Positions 1 to 5,649 of a DNA stretch of 8,435 nt are shown one piece after another (position 1 is the stretch's first letter; every line of letters starts with the position of its first letter). Position numbers and translations under genes: made by a program. The stretch comes from Pyrinomonadaceae bacterium (GTDB taxonomy: Bacteria > Acidobacteriota > Blastocatellia > Pyrinomonadales > Pyrinomonadaceae): the NCBI GenBank assembly GCA_013695245.1, contig JACDAW010000181.1:1-8435 (forward strand), read 5' to 3'. The notes under the pieces were generated by a model. It had not been told where the DNA came from, made no database searches, and worked only from the letters and a program-made list of their open reading frames with translations.

Positions 1-1
1 C

Positions 2-319
2 TCGAATCTAAAATCGGCGGCGATTATCAGCTTTATCATCGTGCTTCCGTTCGCGCTCCTCGAATTCACGTTCAACACAGTAACCAAGCAAAATGTCCCC
101 GACTTGACCGTGTTATTTGGCTTATTGTGGCTATTATCAATAGCATTTATCGTCTCCATGATGCCGATAGTGCAAAACATACGAGCCGGAAACAGTGTAG
201 CAGCCAAACCTATTAATCTCTTTCTCAGAGTCGCTTTTTCGGCGCTCATCGTAATGATGTGGGCAGGCATCATTATTGACCAACTTCCCTGCTTTCTTGG
301 CGTTCCGAACTGCGATTAA
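2..319 (+). CDS. Small three-helix membrane protein, 5' end missing (hypothetical)
   Basis: The reading frame is open to the left edge, so the real start is probably just outside the window; 105 codons are visible. A GTG at 41 is the first internal start candidate, but it would cut the first hydrophobic helix in half, so I do not use it. Three hydrophobic segments are visible (about residues 5-23, 35-57 and 72-92 of the visible part). Between them lie short polar loops, including QNIRAGNS, and the protein ends in a Cys-containing tail (LPCFLGVPNCD). This suggests a small integral inner-membrane protein. The overall pattern resembles small uncharacterised membrane proteins I remember from Acidobacteriota, but no function is known to me. 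No catalytic motif is seen. It is followed by a 248-bp gap before the next gene. Confidence 0.65.
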   Translation, partial: SNLKSAAIISFIIVLPFALLEFTFNTVTKQNVPDLTVLFGLLWLLSIAFIVSMMPIVQNIRAGNSVAAKPINLFLRVAFSALIVMMWAGIIIDQLPCFLGVPNCD

Positions 320-353
320 AAAGTATGTGAAATAACCACGCTACGCTTTTTAA
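316..353 (+). terminator. Possible weak terminator hairpin after the membrane protein gene
   Basis: An 8-bp perfect inverted repeat, TTAAAAAG (316-323) and CTTTTTAA (346-353), overlaps the stop codon at 317-319. Short GTG/CAC complementarity (327-329 with 337-339) lies inside it. The T-rich right arm could act as the T-tract of a shorter inner hairpin. The stem is AT-rich and the loop long, so this is only a suggestion. Between 354 and 567 I see no gene. A GTACACT/AGTGTAC pair (391-397, 431-437) is present but unexplained. Confidence 0.3.
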
Positions 354-567
354 GAATCAACAAACAATACTTGCCAGCAGCACAACGTTAGTACACTACC
401 CCGCTTTGGGCGCTATTGAAATTTATTCACAGTGTACTTTCACCCCTCAAGCGTGGTAAATTCTAGTCTCCCCTGAACGAAGCGCGGACATAACGCGCAG
501 ATGTTCTATAGTTCTCCCATTTACGATTCCATTGTTTTTAATCATTCACAGAAGGAGAATCCAGAGA

Positions 568-1308
568 ATGAGAAATTCGTTTCAGCGGGGCACCGCTTGG
601 GCGCTCGGCCTAGTTTTAATGCTGGGCTTAATGGCTGCGGTAGCACCGGCGCAAAGAAGAAACACTGCGAGAGCTAAAGACATCCGCGAAGCATCGCGCA
701 AGGCGAATGATGCGACGCGCGTTTTCACACAACTGATGGGAACGCCGGATAGCGAAATCCCGCGCGACATCCTTAACCGTGCGGAGGCCATCGCCATTTT
801 TCCGGGCGTGCTGCAAGCGGCATTCGGCATCGGCGGGCGCGGTGGCGCGGGCGTCATCAGTCGTCGCACGGCTTCGGGTTGGAGCGCGCCTGCGTTCTTT
901 AAGATCGGCGGCGCGAGCATCGGCGCGCAGATCGGCGCGTCGCGCACCGACTACGTTCTGCTCTTTATGAATACGGGTGCGGTGGATAGCCTGCTTCAAG
1001 ATAAAGTTGAAGTGGGCGGTGAGGCGGGGATCGTCGCTGGCCCTTACGGACGCCGTGCGTCGGCCTCAACTACACCATCGCTCGATGCCGGGATTCTGTC
1101 GTACTCGCGCAGCAAGGGCGCGTACATCGGCGCGGCGATCAGGGGCGTAGTGCTTAATCAAGACAACGATTTGAACAGAGCGATCTACAGCGGCAAGACG
1201 GCGGGCGAAGTTCTCGCGCCCGGTATGACGATGAGCATGTCGCAGATACCTGCCACTGTCCGCATCGTTCCGCAGACGCTCACGCGTTATTCAGCGCGCC
1301 GCCGATAG
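568..1308 (+). CDS. SYLF (Ysc84/DUF500) domain protein, secreted
   Basis: A 246-residue protein. The ATG at 568 is chosen because AAGGAG at 552-557 sits 10 bp upstream and because it gives a clean signal peptide: basic N-terminus (R2, R7), hydrophobic core about 10-25, and an APA|Q cleavage site near 28. An in-frame TTG at 532 lies before the ribosome site and is rejected. After a charged helical stretch rich in Ala/Arg (about 30-60), the SYLF domain runs to about residue 225. Its landmarks are RAEAIAIFPGV, a Gly-rich run (GIGGRGGAGV), the GWSAPAFFKIGGASIGAQIG stretch, DYVLLFMN, VGGEAGIVAGPYGR and ILSYSRSKGAYIGAAIRG. In eukaryotes SYLF domains bind phosphoinositides; bacterial members are poorly understood and are often periplasmic or outer-membrane associated. 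The family assignment is strong; the precise role is unknown. It appears to be transcribed alone, since the next gene has its own promoter. Confidence 0.93.
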   Translation: MRNSFQRGTAWALGLVLMLGLMAAVAPAQRRNTARAKDIREASRKANDATRVFTQLMGTPDSEIPRDILNRAEAIAIFPGVLQAAFGIGGRGGAGVISRRTASGWSAPAFFKIGGASIGAQIGASRTDYVLLFMNTGAVDSLLQDKVEVGGEAGIVAGPYGRRASASTTPSLDAGILSYSRSKGAYIGAAIRGVVLNQDNDLNRAIYSGKTAGEVLAPGMTMSMSQIPATVRIVPQTLTRYSARRR

Positions 1309-1368
1309 CCTGTAGTTTGGGCAATGTCGCCGGGCGCATTCAATCTCGTCGCGCGCTCGGATGGTTTG

Positions 1369-1423
1369 ATTAGGGCGCGCGAACCGAAGAAAAGCTTGAC
1401 GCTTACGGTTCGCGCGCCCTAAT
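1369..1423. repeat. Perfect 18-bp inverted repeat between the SYLF gene and lexA
   Basis: The left arm 1369-1386 (ATTAGGGCGCGCGAACCG) and right arm 1406-1423 are exact reverse complements separated by 19 bp. Inside, AAGC (1392-1395) and GCTT (1401-1404) can extend the hairpin. No T-run follows on either strand, so it is not a classic rho-independent terminator, though it could still stop SYLF transcription. The right arm carries the putative -10 of the lexA promoter, so it may be an operator. The arms contain CGAAC and GTTCG, the half-sites of the Gram-positive type LexA box, but they are too far apart for that known box. Confidence 0.85.
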
Positions 1424-1425
1424 AT
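1396..1425 (+). promoter_or_regulatory. Predicted sigma70-type promoter of lexA
   Basis: A -35 TTGACG (1396-1401) and -10 TAATAT (1420-1425) are separated by 18 bp, giving an expected transcript start near 1432 and a leader of about 60 nt before the lexA GTG. The -35 lies in the loop and the -10 overlaps the end of the right arm of the 18-bp inverted repeat. A protein bound to the arms, or a cruciform, would therefore affect this promoter directly. Only the sequence match supports it. Confidence 0.55.
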
Positions 1426-1494
1426 TTGGCGTCGTTATTAAATCTCTCTTTTCTCGCGCCGCCCTTTGTGCGGCAGAGAGGATGCGCAAGATAA

Positions 1495-2118
1495 GTGCAA
1501 CCGCGAACGCAGCGCCAGAAAGAAATCCTCGACTACATCAAGCGATTCATCGAGCGGCACGGCTACGATCCGTCTTATGCACAGATCGCGCGCCACTTCG
1601 GACTCAACTCCAAAGCGACGATAGCCAAACACGTCGAAGCGCTTGAGCGACACGGACTGCTCGCGCGTCATCGCGGCGACGGAGCGTTTAATCTCAACGT
1701 GCAAGGGGGAGAAAGCGTTTCCGAAAACATCTGCGACATACCGCTTCTCGGCCGCATTGCGGCGGGCGCGCCCATTGATGTGATCGAAAACCGCGACACC
1801 ATTAGCGTTCCGCGCTTTCTCTTGGGTCGCGTGCGCCCGCAAGTCATCTATGCGCTGCGTGTCGTCGGCGATTCGATGATTGACGAGCACATTTGCGACG
1901 GCGACATCGCGCTCATTGAAAACCGCACGGAAGCCGCAAACGGCGAGATCGTCGTCGCGCTTCTTGAAAGCAGCCGCGTCACGCTCAAACGCCTGTTTCG
2001 CTTTGGCTCCGAGATCGAGCTTCGCCCCGCCAATTCGCAACTCGCCCCTTTCCGCGTGCCCGCGCGCGAAGTCGAGGTGCAAGGTATCTTTCGCGGTCTG
2101 CTCCGCCCCGCAACGTAA
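1495..2118 (+). CDS. lexA: LexA-type SOS repressor, self-cleaving
   Basis: A 207-residue transcriptional repressor with the full LexA layout. The N-terminal winged helix-turn-helix (about 1-69) reads TQRQKEILDYIKRFIERHGYD, then PSYAQIARHFGLNSKATIAKHVEALERHGLL with a wing at RHRGDGAFNL. The S24-type cleavage domain follows: the scissile Ala90-Gly91 in PLLGRIAAGAPI, the catalytic Ser127 in VVGDSMID and Lys165 in VTLKRL. By family knowledge it represses DNA-repair genes until RecA filaments trigger its autocleavage. All three key elements are intact, so it should be cleavable. The GTG at 1495 is used because an in-frame TAA lies immediately upstream (1492-1494) and the protein then begins at the usual place; GAGAGGAT at 1476-1483 is a plausible but distant ribosome site. 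No other SOS gene is adjacent, so it is probably monocistronic. A second LexA-like paralogue elsewhere in the genome cannot be excluded. Confidence 0.95.
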   Translation: MQPRTQRQKEILDYIKRFIERHGYDPSYAQIARHFGLNSKATIAKHVEALERHGLLARHRGDGAFNLNVQGGESVSENICDIPLLGRIAAGAPIDVIENRDTISVPRFLLGRVRPQVIYALRVVGDSMIDEHICDGDIALIENRTEAANGEIVVALLESSRVTLKRLFRFGSEIELRPANSQLAPFRVPAREVEVQGIFRGLLRPAT

Positions 2119-2299
2119 GCGAACATCGCTGCTTAAAACATGTATGAGTTTGTGCATTTGGAAAAGGAAGAGATTGCGTTTTATTCATTAAGTTTGCGCT
2201 TGAAGCTGGCATACAATTTGCGATACCAACTTCTTCTTTAAAATCTGCAAAGCCTAAAATTTGTCACGCTCATTGGCTAATGAACAAAGGAGTGATTTT

Positions 2300-3400
2300 A
2301 TGACCGAGAAAGTTGAATCGAACACGAAGCGAGTTGCGATTCTCATCGAAAACAACGTTGAGGATGTCGAGTTTCAAATTCCTTATAAGGCTCTGCCGAA
2401 ATACGGCGCGGAAGTGACAGTGCTCGGCTCGCGCACGAATGAAACCTACACGGGCAAGCAGGGCGTGGTTTCACTTAAAGCCGACGCGACGACGACCGAC
2501 GCGCGCGCCGAAGATTTCGACGCCGTCATTATTCCTGGCGGCATGGCTCCCGATGTGATGCGCACCAACATGAAGACAGTGCGCTTTGTGCAAGATGCTT
2601 TGAAGGCGGGCAAACTCGTTGCCGCCGTCTGTCATGGCCCGCAGGTTTTGATTGAAGGCGATCTGCTGAAGGGAAAGCGCGCCACCGGGTTTCGCGCGAT
2701 CCGCAAAGATATGCAGAATGCCGGAGCAAACTACGTTGACGAGCCGCTCGTCGAAGATGGAAACCTCTTAACCTCGCGCCGTCCCGGAGACGTTCCAATT
2801 TTTACGGCCGCGATCATTCGTCGCTTAGGACTCGCCACGAAGAATACTGATCTGCCAGACGAGAACAACATCAACGCCGACTGGTGGAAGTTTGCCGAAG
2901 AGTACGGCGGATCGTCGAAGAGCGAGATCACGGACGCGCTTAATACTGCGATTCGCGGCGAACGCTATGCGCTTTCGGCGTTTGAACACTACGCAGAGAA
3001 GGCGACTGATGGCGAGTTGCGCACCGCCTTCAAGGAGATCGCGCAAACGAAGCAAAGTCATATCACGCGGCTCGAAGGGCGTCTCGTTGAACTCGGTGAG
3101 AAAGAATCTCTTCAAGCGGCGGGAAGCGGCGCGTGGGCAACACTCAAGAGTTGGCTGCAATCATCGAACGACGTGAGCTTATTGCAACGCGCCTTAGGCG
3201 ATCTGCAAACGGGCGTCGTTGACACTTACAATTTGCGCAACAAGCTGACCGACCCGACGACTGTGCAAATCTTCGATGACATGGAGGTTGACATCGCCAA
3301 GCACGAACAGCGCGTTGCCGACTTGCTGCACGCGCAGTCGGGCGACACAAAAGGAACACCTGCGAGTCCGACGACCGGAGCCGCCGTCACGTCAGTTTAG
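2300..3400 (+). CDS. DJ-1/PfpI-family protein fused to DUF2383 ferritin-like domain
   Basis: A 366-residue two-domain protein. The ATG at 2300 follows AAAGGAG (2286-2292) by 7 bp; an in-frame TTG at 2261 lies upstream of that site and is rejected. Residues about 10-180 form a DJ-1/PfpI domain: VAILIENNVEDVEF with the conserved acidic Glu17, DAVIIPGGMAPDVMR, and the nucleophile elbow AAVCHGPQVLI with Cys111-His112, then LLTSRRPGD. Relatives (PfpI, YhbO, GSP18) are described as glyoxalase/deglycase-like or protease-like stress proteins. After a linker (NINADWWKFAEEYGG), residues about 208-348 form a four-helix domain resembling DUF2383 of the ferritin-like superfamily (ALNTAIRGERYALSAFEHY, GAWATLKSWLQ, IFDDMEVDIAKHEQRVADLL). 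Classic ExxH metal pairs are not preserved (KxxH near QTKQSH), so iron binding is doubtful. The tail is low-complexity Thr/Pro/Ala. No signal peptide is visible, so it is probably cytoplasmic. A terminator follows. Confidence 0.88.
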   Translation: MTEKVESNTKRVAILIENNVEDVEFQIPYKALPKYGAEVTVLGSRTNETYTGKQGVVSLKADATTTDARAEDFDAVIIPGGMAPDVMRTNMKTVRFVQDALKAGKLVAAVCHGPQVLIEGDLLKGKRATGFRAIRKDMQNAGANYVDEPLVEDGNLLTSRRPGDVPIFTAAIIRRLGLATKNTDLPDENNINADWWKFAEEYGGSSKSEITDALNTAIRGERYALSAFEHYAEKATDGELRTAFKEIAQTKQSHITRLEGRLVELGEKESLQAAGSGAWATLKSWLQSSNDVSLLQRALGDLQTGVVDTYNLRNKLTDPTTVQIFDDMEVDIAKHEQRVADLLHAQSGDTKGTPASPTTGAAVTSV

Positions 3401-3424
3401 CCGTTAATTCATAAGCGTTTGATG

Positions 3425-3470
3425 TGAAGTGTCCCGGCGCGCTGTGCGTTGCCGGACACTTTACGTTTTT
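3425..3470 (+). terminator. Rho-independent terminator after the PfpI fusion gene
   Basis: The GC-rich stem pairs AAGTGTCCCGGC (3427-3438) with GCCGGACACTT (3451-3461) with one bulged C. It continues inside with GCGC/GCGT pairing, and outside a T-A pair (3425/3463) lies beyond one G-T wobble. A T5 run (3466-3470) follows shortly. It begins 25 bp after the stop codon and separates this gene from the endonuclease gene. Confidence 0.8.
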
Positions 3471-3511
3471 AATGTCGCCTTAAAAATTACGTCTTCAACT
3501 TCACTGCCGCG

Positions 3512-4507
3512 ATGTTAACCTTCGCATCAATCGAAGCGCTCATCCTCCAACAGCAAGCGAACGGAAAAGCTTTCGAGTACGCTTGCGCCACCGCGCTTCA
3601 AGACAATCTTCTTGCGAGACATTTCAAGAACGAACACGTCGAAACAAACGCCTTCCTGACGGCCGCGCGCCGTTTCAACGAACTCTCCGTGAGCGATCAA
3701 AACCTTTACCGCCGCGCAGCGCAAGCCGGTGTTCTCGTGCTCGAAAATCTTGAACCCAACTTGCGCCGCGTCGCTTCTGTTAGCGAACGGTTCATTGTGC
3801 AAATACAGGTTGACGCAGAAGGCGAGACGGGCGACGTGCGCGATGTGCTGGTCAGAAAGGAATCGGGTTGGCAAATCGGTTTCTCGATCAAACATAACAA
3901 CGACGCGGGGAAACACTCGCGCCTATCGGGGACGATTGACTTCGGCAAACTCTGGCTCGGCCGCAGTTGCGACGCGGAATACTTCAAAGCGGTGGGCGTC
4001 GTTTTCGACGAACTCGAACCGCTTGCCCGCATCGGCGCACACTGGGATTCGCTCGGAATAACGACGGAAGAAAAAGCGAAGCGCTTTTACCGCCCCGTGC
4101 TCGAAGCCTTCCTTCTCCAACTCGAACGCTTCACCGCACGCCACCCGGAAGTTCCCACCGCGCTGTTCAGATACTTAACGGGCAAACAAGATTTCTACAA
4201 AATTATGGCAAACACTACGGAGCGCGCGACCACTGTTGAAGCTTTCTCTTTCAACGGAGAGCTAGGACAGGCGGCAGGCGGAATCAAGCCGACGCTAAAC
4301 GTCCCGCGCCTAAGCGTGCCGACAAGAATTATCGCCAAAAATTTTAAAGAAAACTCCGACAACACAGCCATCATTCGCTTCAACGAAAATTGGGCTGTTT
4401 CGCTTCGCCTCCACAACGCCTCTTCGCGCGTCGAATCAAGCCTGAAACTCGACGTGCGCCTTATCAATGTGCCCGCCGCGCTTCTTAAGATCGTTGAGCG
4501 TTGGTAA
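3512..4507 (+). CDS. HaeIII-family type II restriction endonuclease, solitary
   Basis: A 331-residue protein that matches, from memory, the HaeIII family (recognition GGCC in characterised members). Landmarks are NGKAFEYACATAL (17-29), IQVDAEGETGDVRDVLV (98-114), WQIGFSIKHNN (120-130), KHSRLSGTIDFGKLW (134-148), FRYLTGKQDFYKIM (about 219-232) and the C-terminal LRLHNASSRVESSLKLDV (about 298-315). The GDVRD aspartates with the S-x-K of GFSIKHNN look like a PD-(D/E)XK-type catalytic core (inference). ATG3512 is the first start codon after an in-frame stop at 3470, but no clear ribosome site precedes it, so translation may be weak. No methyltransferase, Vsr-like nuclease or controller protein is next to it: upstream is the PfpI fusion with its terminator, downstream a tRNA on the other strand. 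The frame is intact with all family blocks present. Cognate GGCC sites occur in this window and in the gene itself, so an active enzyme would need a methylase elsewhere. Confidence 0.85.
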   Translation: MLTFASIEALILQQQANGKAFEYACATALQDNLLARHFKNEHVETNAFLTAARRFNELSVSDQNLYRRAAQAGVLVLENLEPNLRRVASVSERFIVQIQVDAEGETGDVRDVLVRKESGWQIGFSIKHNNDAGKHSRLSGTIDFGKLWLGRSCDAEYFKAVGVVFDELEPLARIGAHWDSLGITTEEKAKRFYRPVLEAFLLQLERFTARHPEVPTALFRYLTGKQDFYKIMANTTERATTVEAFSFNGELGQAAGGIKPTLNVPRLSVPTRIIAKNFKENSDNTAIIRFNENWAVSLRLHNASSRVESSLKLDVRLINVPAALLKIVERW

Positions 4508-4544
4508 GCCTTCTCGACAAGAGATTGATAAATAACTAGACGCC

Positions 4545-4588
4545 AAAAAGCAGATTGCCGTATAACTGACAGACAGCTATACGGCAAT
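4545..4588 (-). terminator. Predicted terminator of the tRNA-Thr transcript
   Basis: A perfect 11-bp inverted repeat, ATTGCCGTATA (4554-4564) and its complement at 4578-4588, encloses a 13-nt loop. Read on the minus strand, the hairpin is followed after four bases by five T (A5 at 4545-4549 on the plus strand). It begins 8 bp beyond the tRNA 3' end. It might also help stop the endonuclease mRNA from the other side, although only a short T stretch follows on the plus strand. Confidence 0.6.
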
Positions 4589-4596
4589 TGAATTTC

Positions 4597-4672
4597 TGGA
4601 GCCACCTAAGAGACTTGAACTCTTGACCCCCTAATTACGAATCAGGTGCTCTACCAACTGAGCTAAGGTGGC
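4597..4672 (-). tRNA. tRNA-Thr, anticodon CGT (reads ACG)
   Basis: This 76-nt gene on the minus strand folds into a full cloverleaf. The acceptor stem is GCCACCT/AGGTGGC, the D stem GCTC/GAGC, the anticodon stem CCTGA/TTAGG with loop TTCGTAA (anticodon at 4637-4639), and the T stem AAGAG/CTCTT with loop TTCAAGT. The discriminator base is T and the 3' CCA is encoded (4597-4599). The CGT anticodon decodes the threonine codon ACG, which is common in these GC-rich genes. It has its own promoter and terminator and stands alone. Confidence 0.97.
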
Positions 4673-4687
4673 ATGTAAGAAAACAAG

Positions 4688-4717
4688 AATATACGGAGTC
4701 GTTGCGCGGGCTGTCAA
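4688..4717 (-). promoter_or_regulatory. Strong sigma70-type promoter of tRNA-Thr
   Basis: On the minus strand, TTGACA (plus-strand 4712-4717) and TATATT (4688-4693) are spaced 18 bp apart, an exact -35 and a near-exact -10. Transcription should start near 4680, leaving a leader of only about 8 nt before the mature tRNA 5' end. It points away from the gene starting at 4749. Confidence 0.8.
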
Positions 4718-4748
4718 GCGGGCGACCATTGCAGGAAGGGAGACGAAG

Positions 4749-5303
4749 ATGCCTAAAGACCCAACACGCAATATCAATCAATACAAGATCGGCGGCGGTC
4801 AACTTAATGAATTTGATTTCCAGCACAACCAGACGCAGATCGCGCAAGAGGAGCGCGAACGTTTTGAGCGACGGCAGGAAGAACAAGAGGGACACGAAGG
4901 CGAGATACCGGGCGCGACCGCGCCGCAGACAGAAGCCGAACGTATTCAGCAGTTGATCGCGGATGTCCATGAAAAAGTGGCGCGCAAAAAAGCGAAGGAA
5001 GCGAAACGAAACGCGCCTCCAGCTTCAACGCGCAGGGCAAAGGCGAAAACCGTCGCGTCAAGCGCTAAGAAAAAAGCAACCAAAAAGGTCGCCGCTAAAA
5101 AGAGCAGCGCAAAGAAAGCGGCGGGCAAGAGTGGGACGAAAAGCGGCGCGAAGACGACCAAACGAAGCGCTGCCAAGCGGAGCAGCGCCAAGACGACAAT
5201 CGGAAAGACGACGCGGAAGAGTTCAGCGAAGAAGCCTGCCGCCAAAAAGTCTGTGAAGCGAAGCGGAGCGGTTGCCGCGCGCAAGAGATCATCGCGGAAA
5301 TAA
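4749..5303 (+). CDS. Lysine/alanine-rich histone H1-like protein
   Basis: A 184-residue protein in two parts. The N-terminal half (1-85) is mixed and charged: NINQYKIGGGQLNEFDFQHN, then a Glu/Arg/Gln-rich probable coiled coil (QEERERFERRQEEQEGHEGE) and a helical segment (TEAERIQQLIADVHEKVARKKAKEAK). From about residue 88 on it is an irregular repeat of Lys, Ala, Ser, Thr and Arg (units like AAKKSSAKK and KRSAAKRSSAK), as in bacterial H1-like proteins such as Hc1/HctB or AlgP tails. That tail should bind DNA non-specifically; a nucleoid or RNA role is inference. ATG4749 is chosen for AGGAAGGG at 4733-4740, 8 bp upstream; the frame extends back into the tRNA gene but those starts are rejected. 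The N-terminal block is not one I recognise and may hold the specific function. A small acidic gene follows after 27 bp, probably in the same operon. Confidence 0.85.
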   Translation: MPKDPTRNINQYKIGGGQLNEFDFQHNQTQIAQEERERFERRQEEQEGHEGEIPGATAPQTEAERIQQLIADVHEKVARKKAKEAKRNAPPASTRRAKAKTVASSAKKKATKKVAAKKSSAKKAAGKSGTKSGAKTTKRSAAKRSSAKTTIGKTTRKSSAKKPAAKKSVKRSGAVAARKRSSRK

Positions 5304-5330
5304 CTAACATCAACAAGGAGTGCAAGACGC

Positions 5331-5519
5331 ATGTCACAGAAGCGCAACGGCGAGCGAAACGCCGGAAGCCGTAATAACAGCAGCAGCCCGGCGGAAGATC
5401 AAACGAGAAACAATCAGGAGAATGAACTCGAAGCCGAAGAGGAATCCGCCGCCGCGATGGACGCGGACGTGCCGCAACCGCCCGACGCTTCTAAAACGAC
5501 CGAAGGACAACCAACATGA
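5331..5519 (+). CDS. Small acidic, disordered protein (hypothetical)
   Basis: A 62-residue protein starting at ATG5331, 10 bp after AAGGAG (5315-5320) and 27 bp after the stop of the H1-like gene, so probably co-transcribed. By count it has 13 Asp/Glu and 6 Lys/Arg. The first half is Asn/Ser/Arg-rich (NGERNAGSRNNSSSPAEDQ) and the second strongly acidic (ENELEAEEES, AAAMDADVPQPPD). No membrane segment, cysteine or known motif is seen, and it is likely unstructured. Its acidic character next to a very basic protein hints at a partner or charge-shielding role, but this is inference. The good ribosome site favours a real gene; the low-complexity sequence leaves doubt. Confidence 0.6.
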   Translation: MSQKRNGERNAGSRNNSSSPAEDQTRNNQENELEAEEESAAAMDADVPQPPDASKTTEGQPT

Positions 5520-5528
5520 CAAAGGAGG

Positions 5529-5644
5529 AAGTAGGAAGGCGGAAGGATGAAGTGTGGACAAAGTCACAGGCTTTGATTTCATTCAACAGATAAGTTAATG
5601 CTCACGACGAAGTCGTGTCTTCGCAGACTTCCGCCTTCCTACTT
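5529..5644. repeat. Inverted-repeat intergenic element between convergent genes
   Basis: Perfect 17-bp arms, AAGTAGGAAGGCGGAAG (5529-5545) and its complement at 5628-5644, flank 82 bp. Inside are a CACGAC-GAA-GTCGTG hairpin (5603-5617) and a weak CAAAG/CTTTG pair (5559-5563, 5571-5575). The element fills the gap between the acidic-protein gene and the minus-strand hydrolase gene, ending 5 bp from the latter's stop. The GGAAGGCGGAAGGATGAAG flavour of the left arm is like dispersed intergenic repeats I recall from Acidobacteriota genomes. It may also act as a bidirectional 3' end for the two convergent transcripts. Confidence 0.7.
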
Positions 5645-5649
5645 TGCTT

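Noticed and set aside
1376..1416. Canonical LexA (SOS) box upstream of lexA
   Set aside because: CGAAC and GTTCG half-sites exist but are about 20 bp apart instead of 4, so no known box is matched.
2116..2135. TAAGC/GCTTA hairpin just after the lexA stop
   Set aside because: Only 4-5 bp of stem and no T-run; too weak to call a terminator.
1438..2157. Long open frame on the minus strand opposite lexA (239 codons)
   Set aside because: It is antisense to a clearly real LexA with all catalytic residues; such frames arise from GC-rich codon bias and it has no recognisable domain.
4668..4748. Upstream extension of the H1-like gene
   Set aside because: It would run through the tRNA 5' end and promoter; ATG4749 has a proper ribosome site.
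4749..5303. CRISPR-like or tandem DNA repeat in the Lys/Ala-rich region
   Set aside because: The repetition is at protein level with irregular units; there are no evenly spaced identical DNA repeats.
4946..5347. Minus-strand frame rich in Leu/Ala/Phe, looking like a membrane protein
   Set aside because: It is the mirror of the Lys/Ala-rich coding tail; AAG and GCG codons read in reverse give Leu and Arg/Ala runs.
5334..5582. Minus-strand frame of 82 codons over the acidic-protein gene
   Set aside because: Its start lies in the repeat-like intergenic element and its sequence (HPSAFLLPP type) is what such repeats give when translated.
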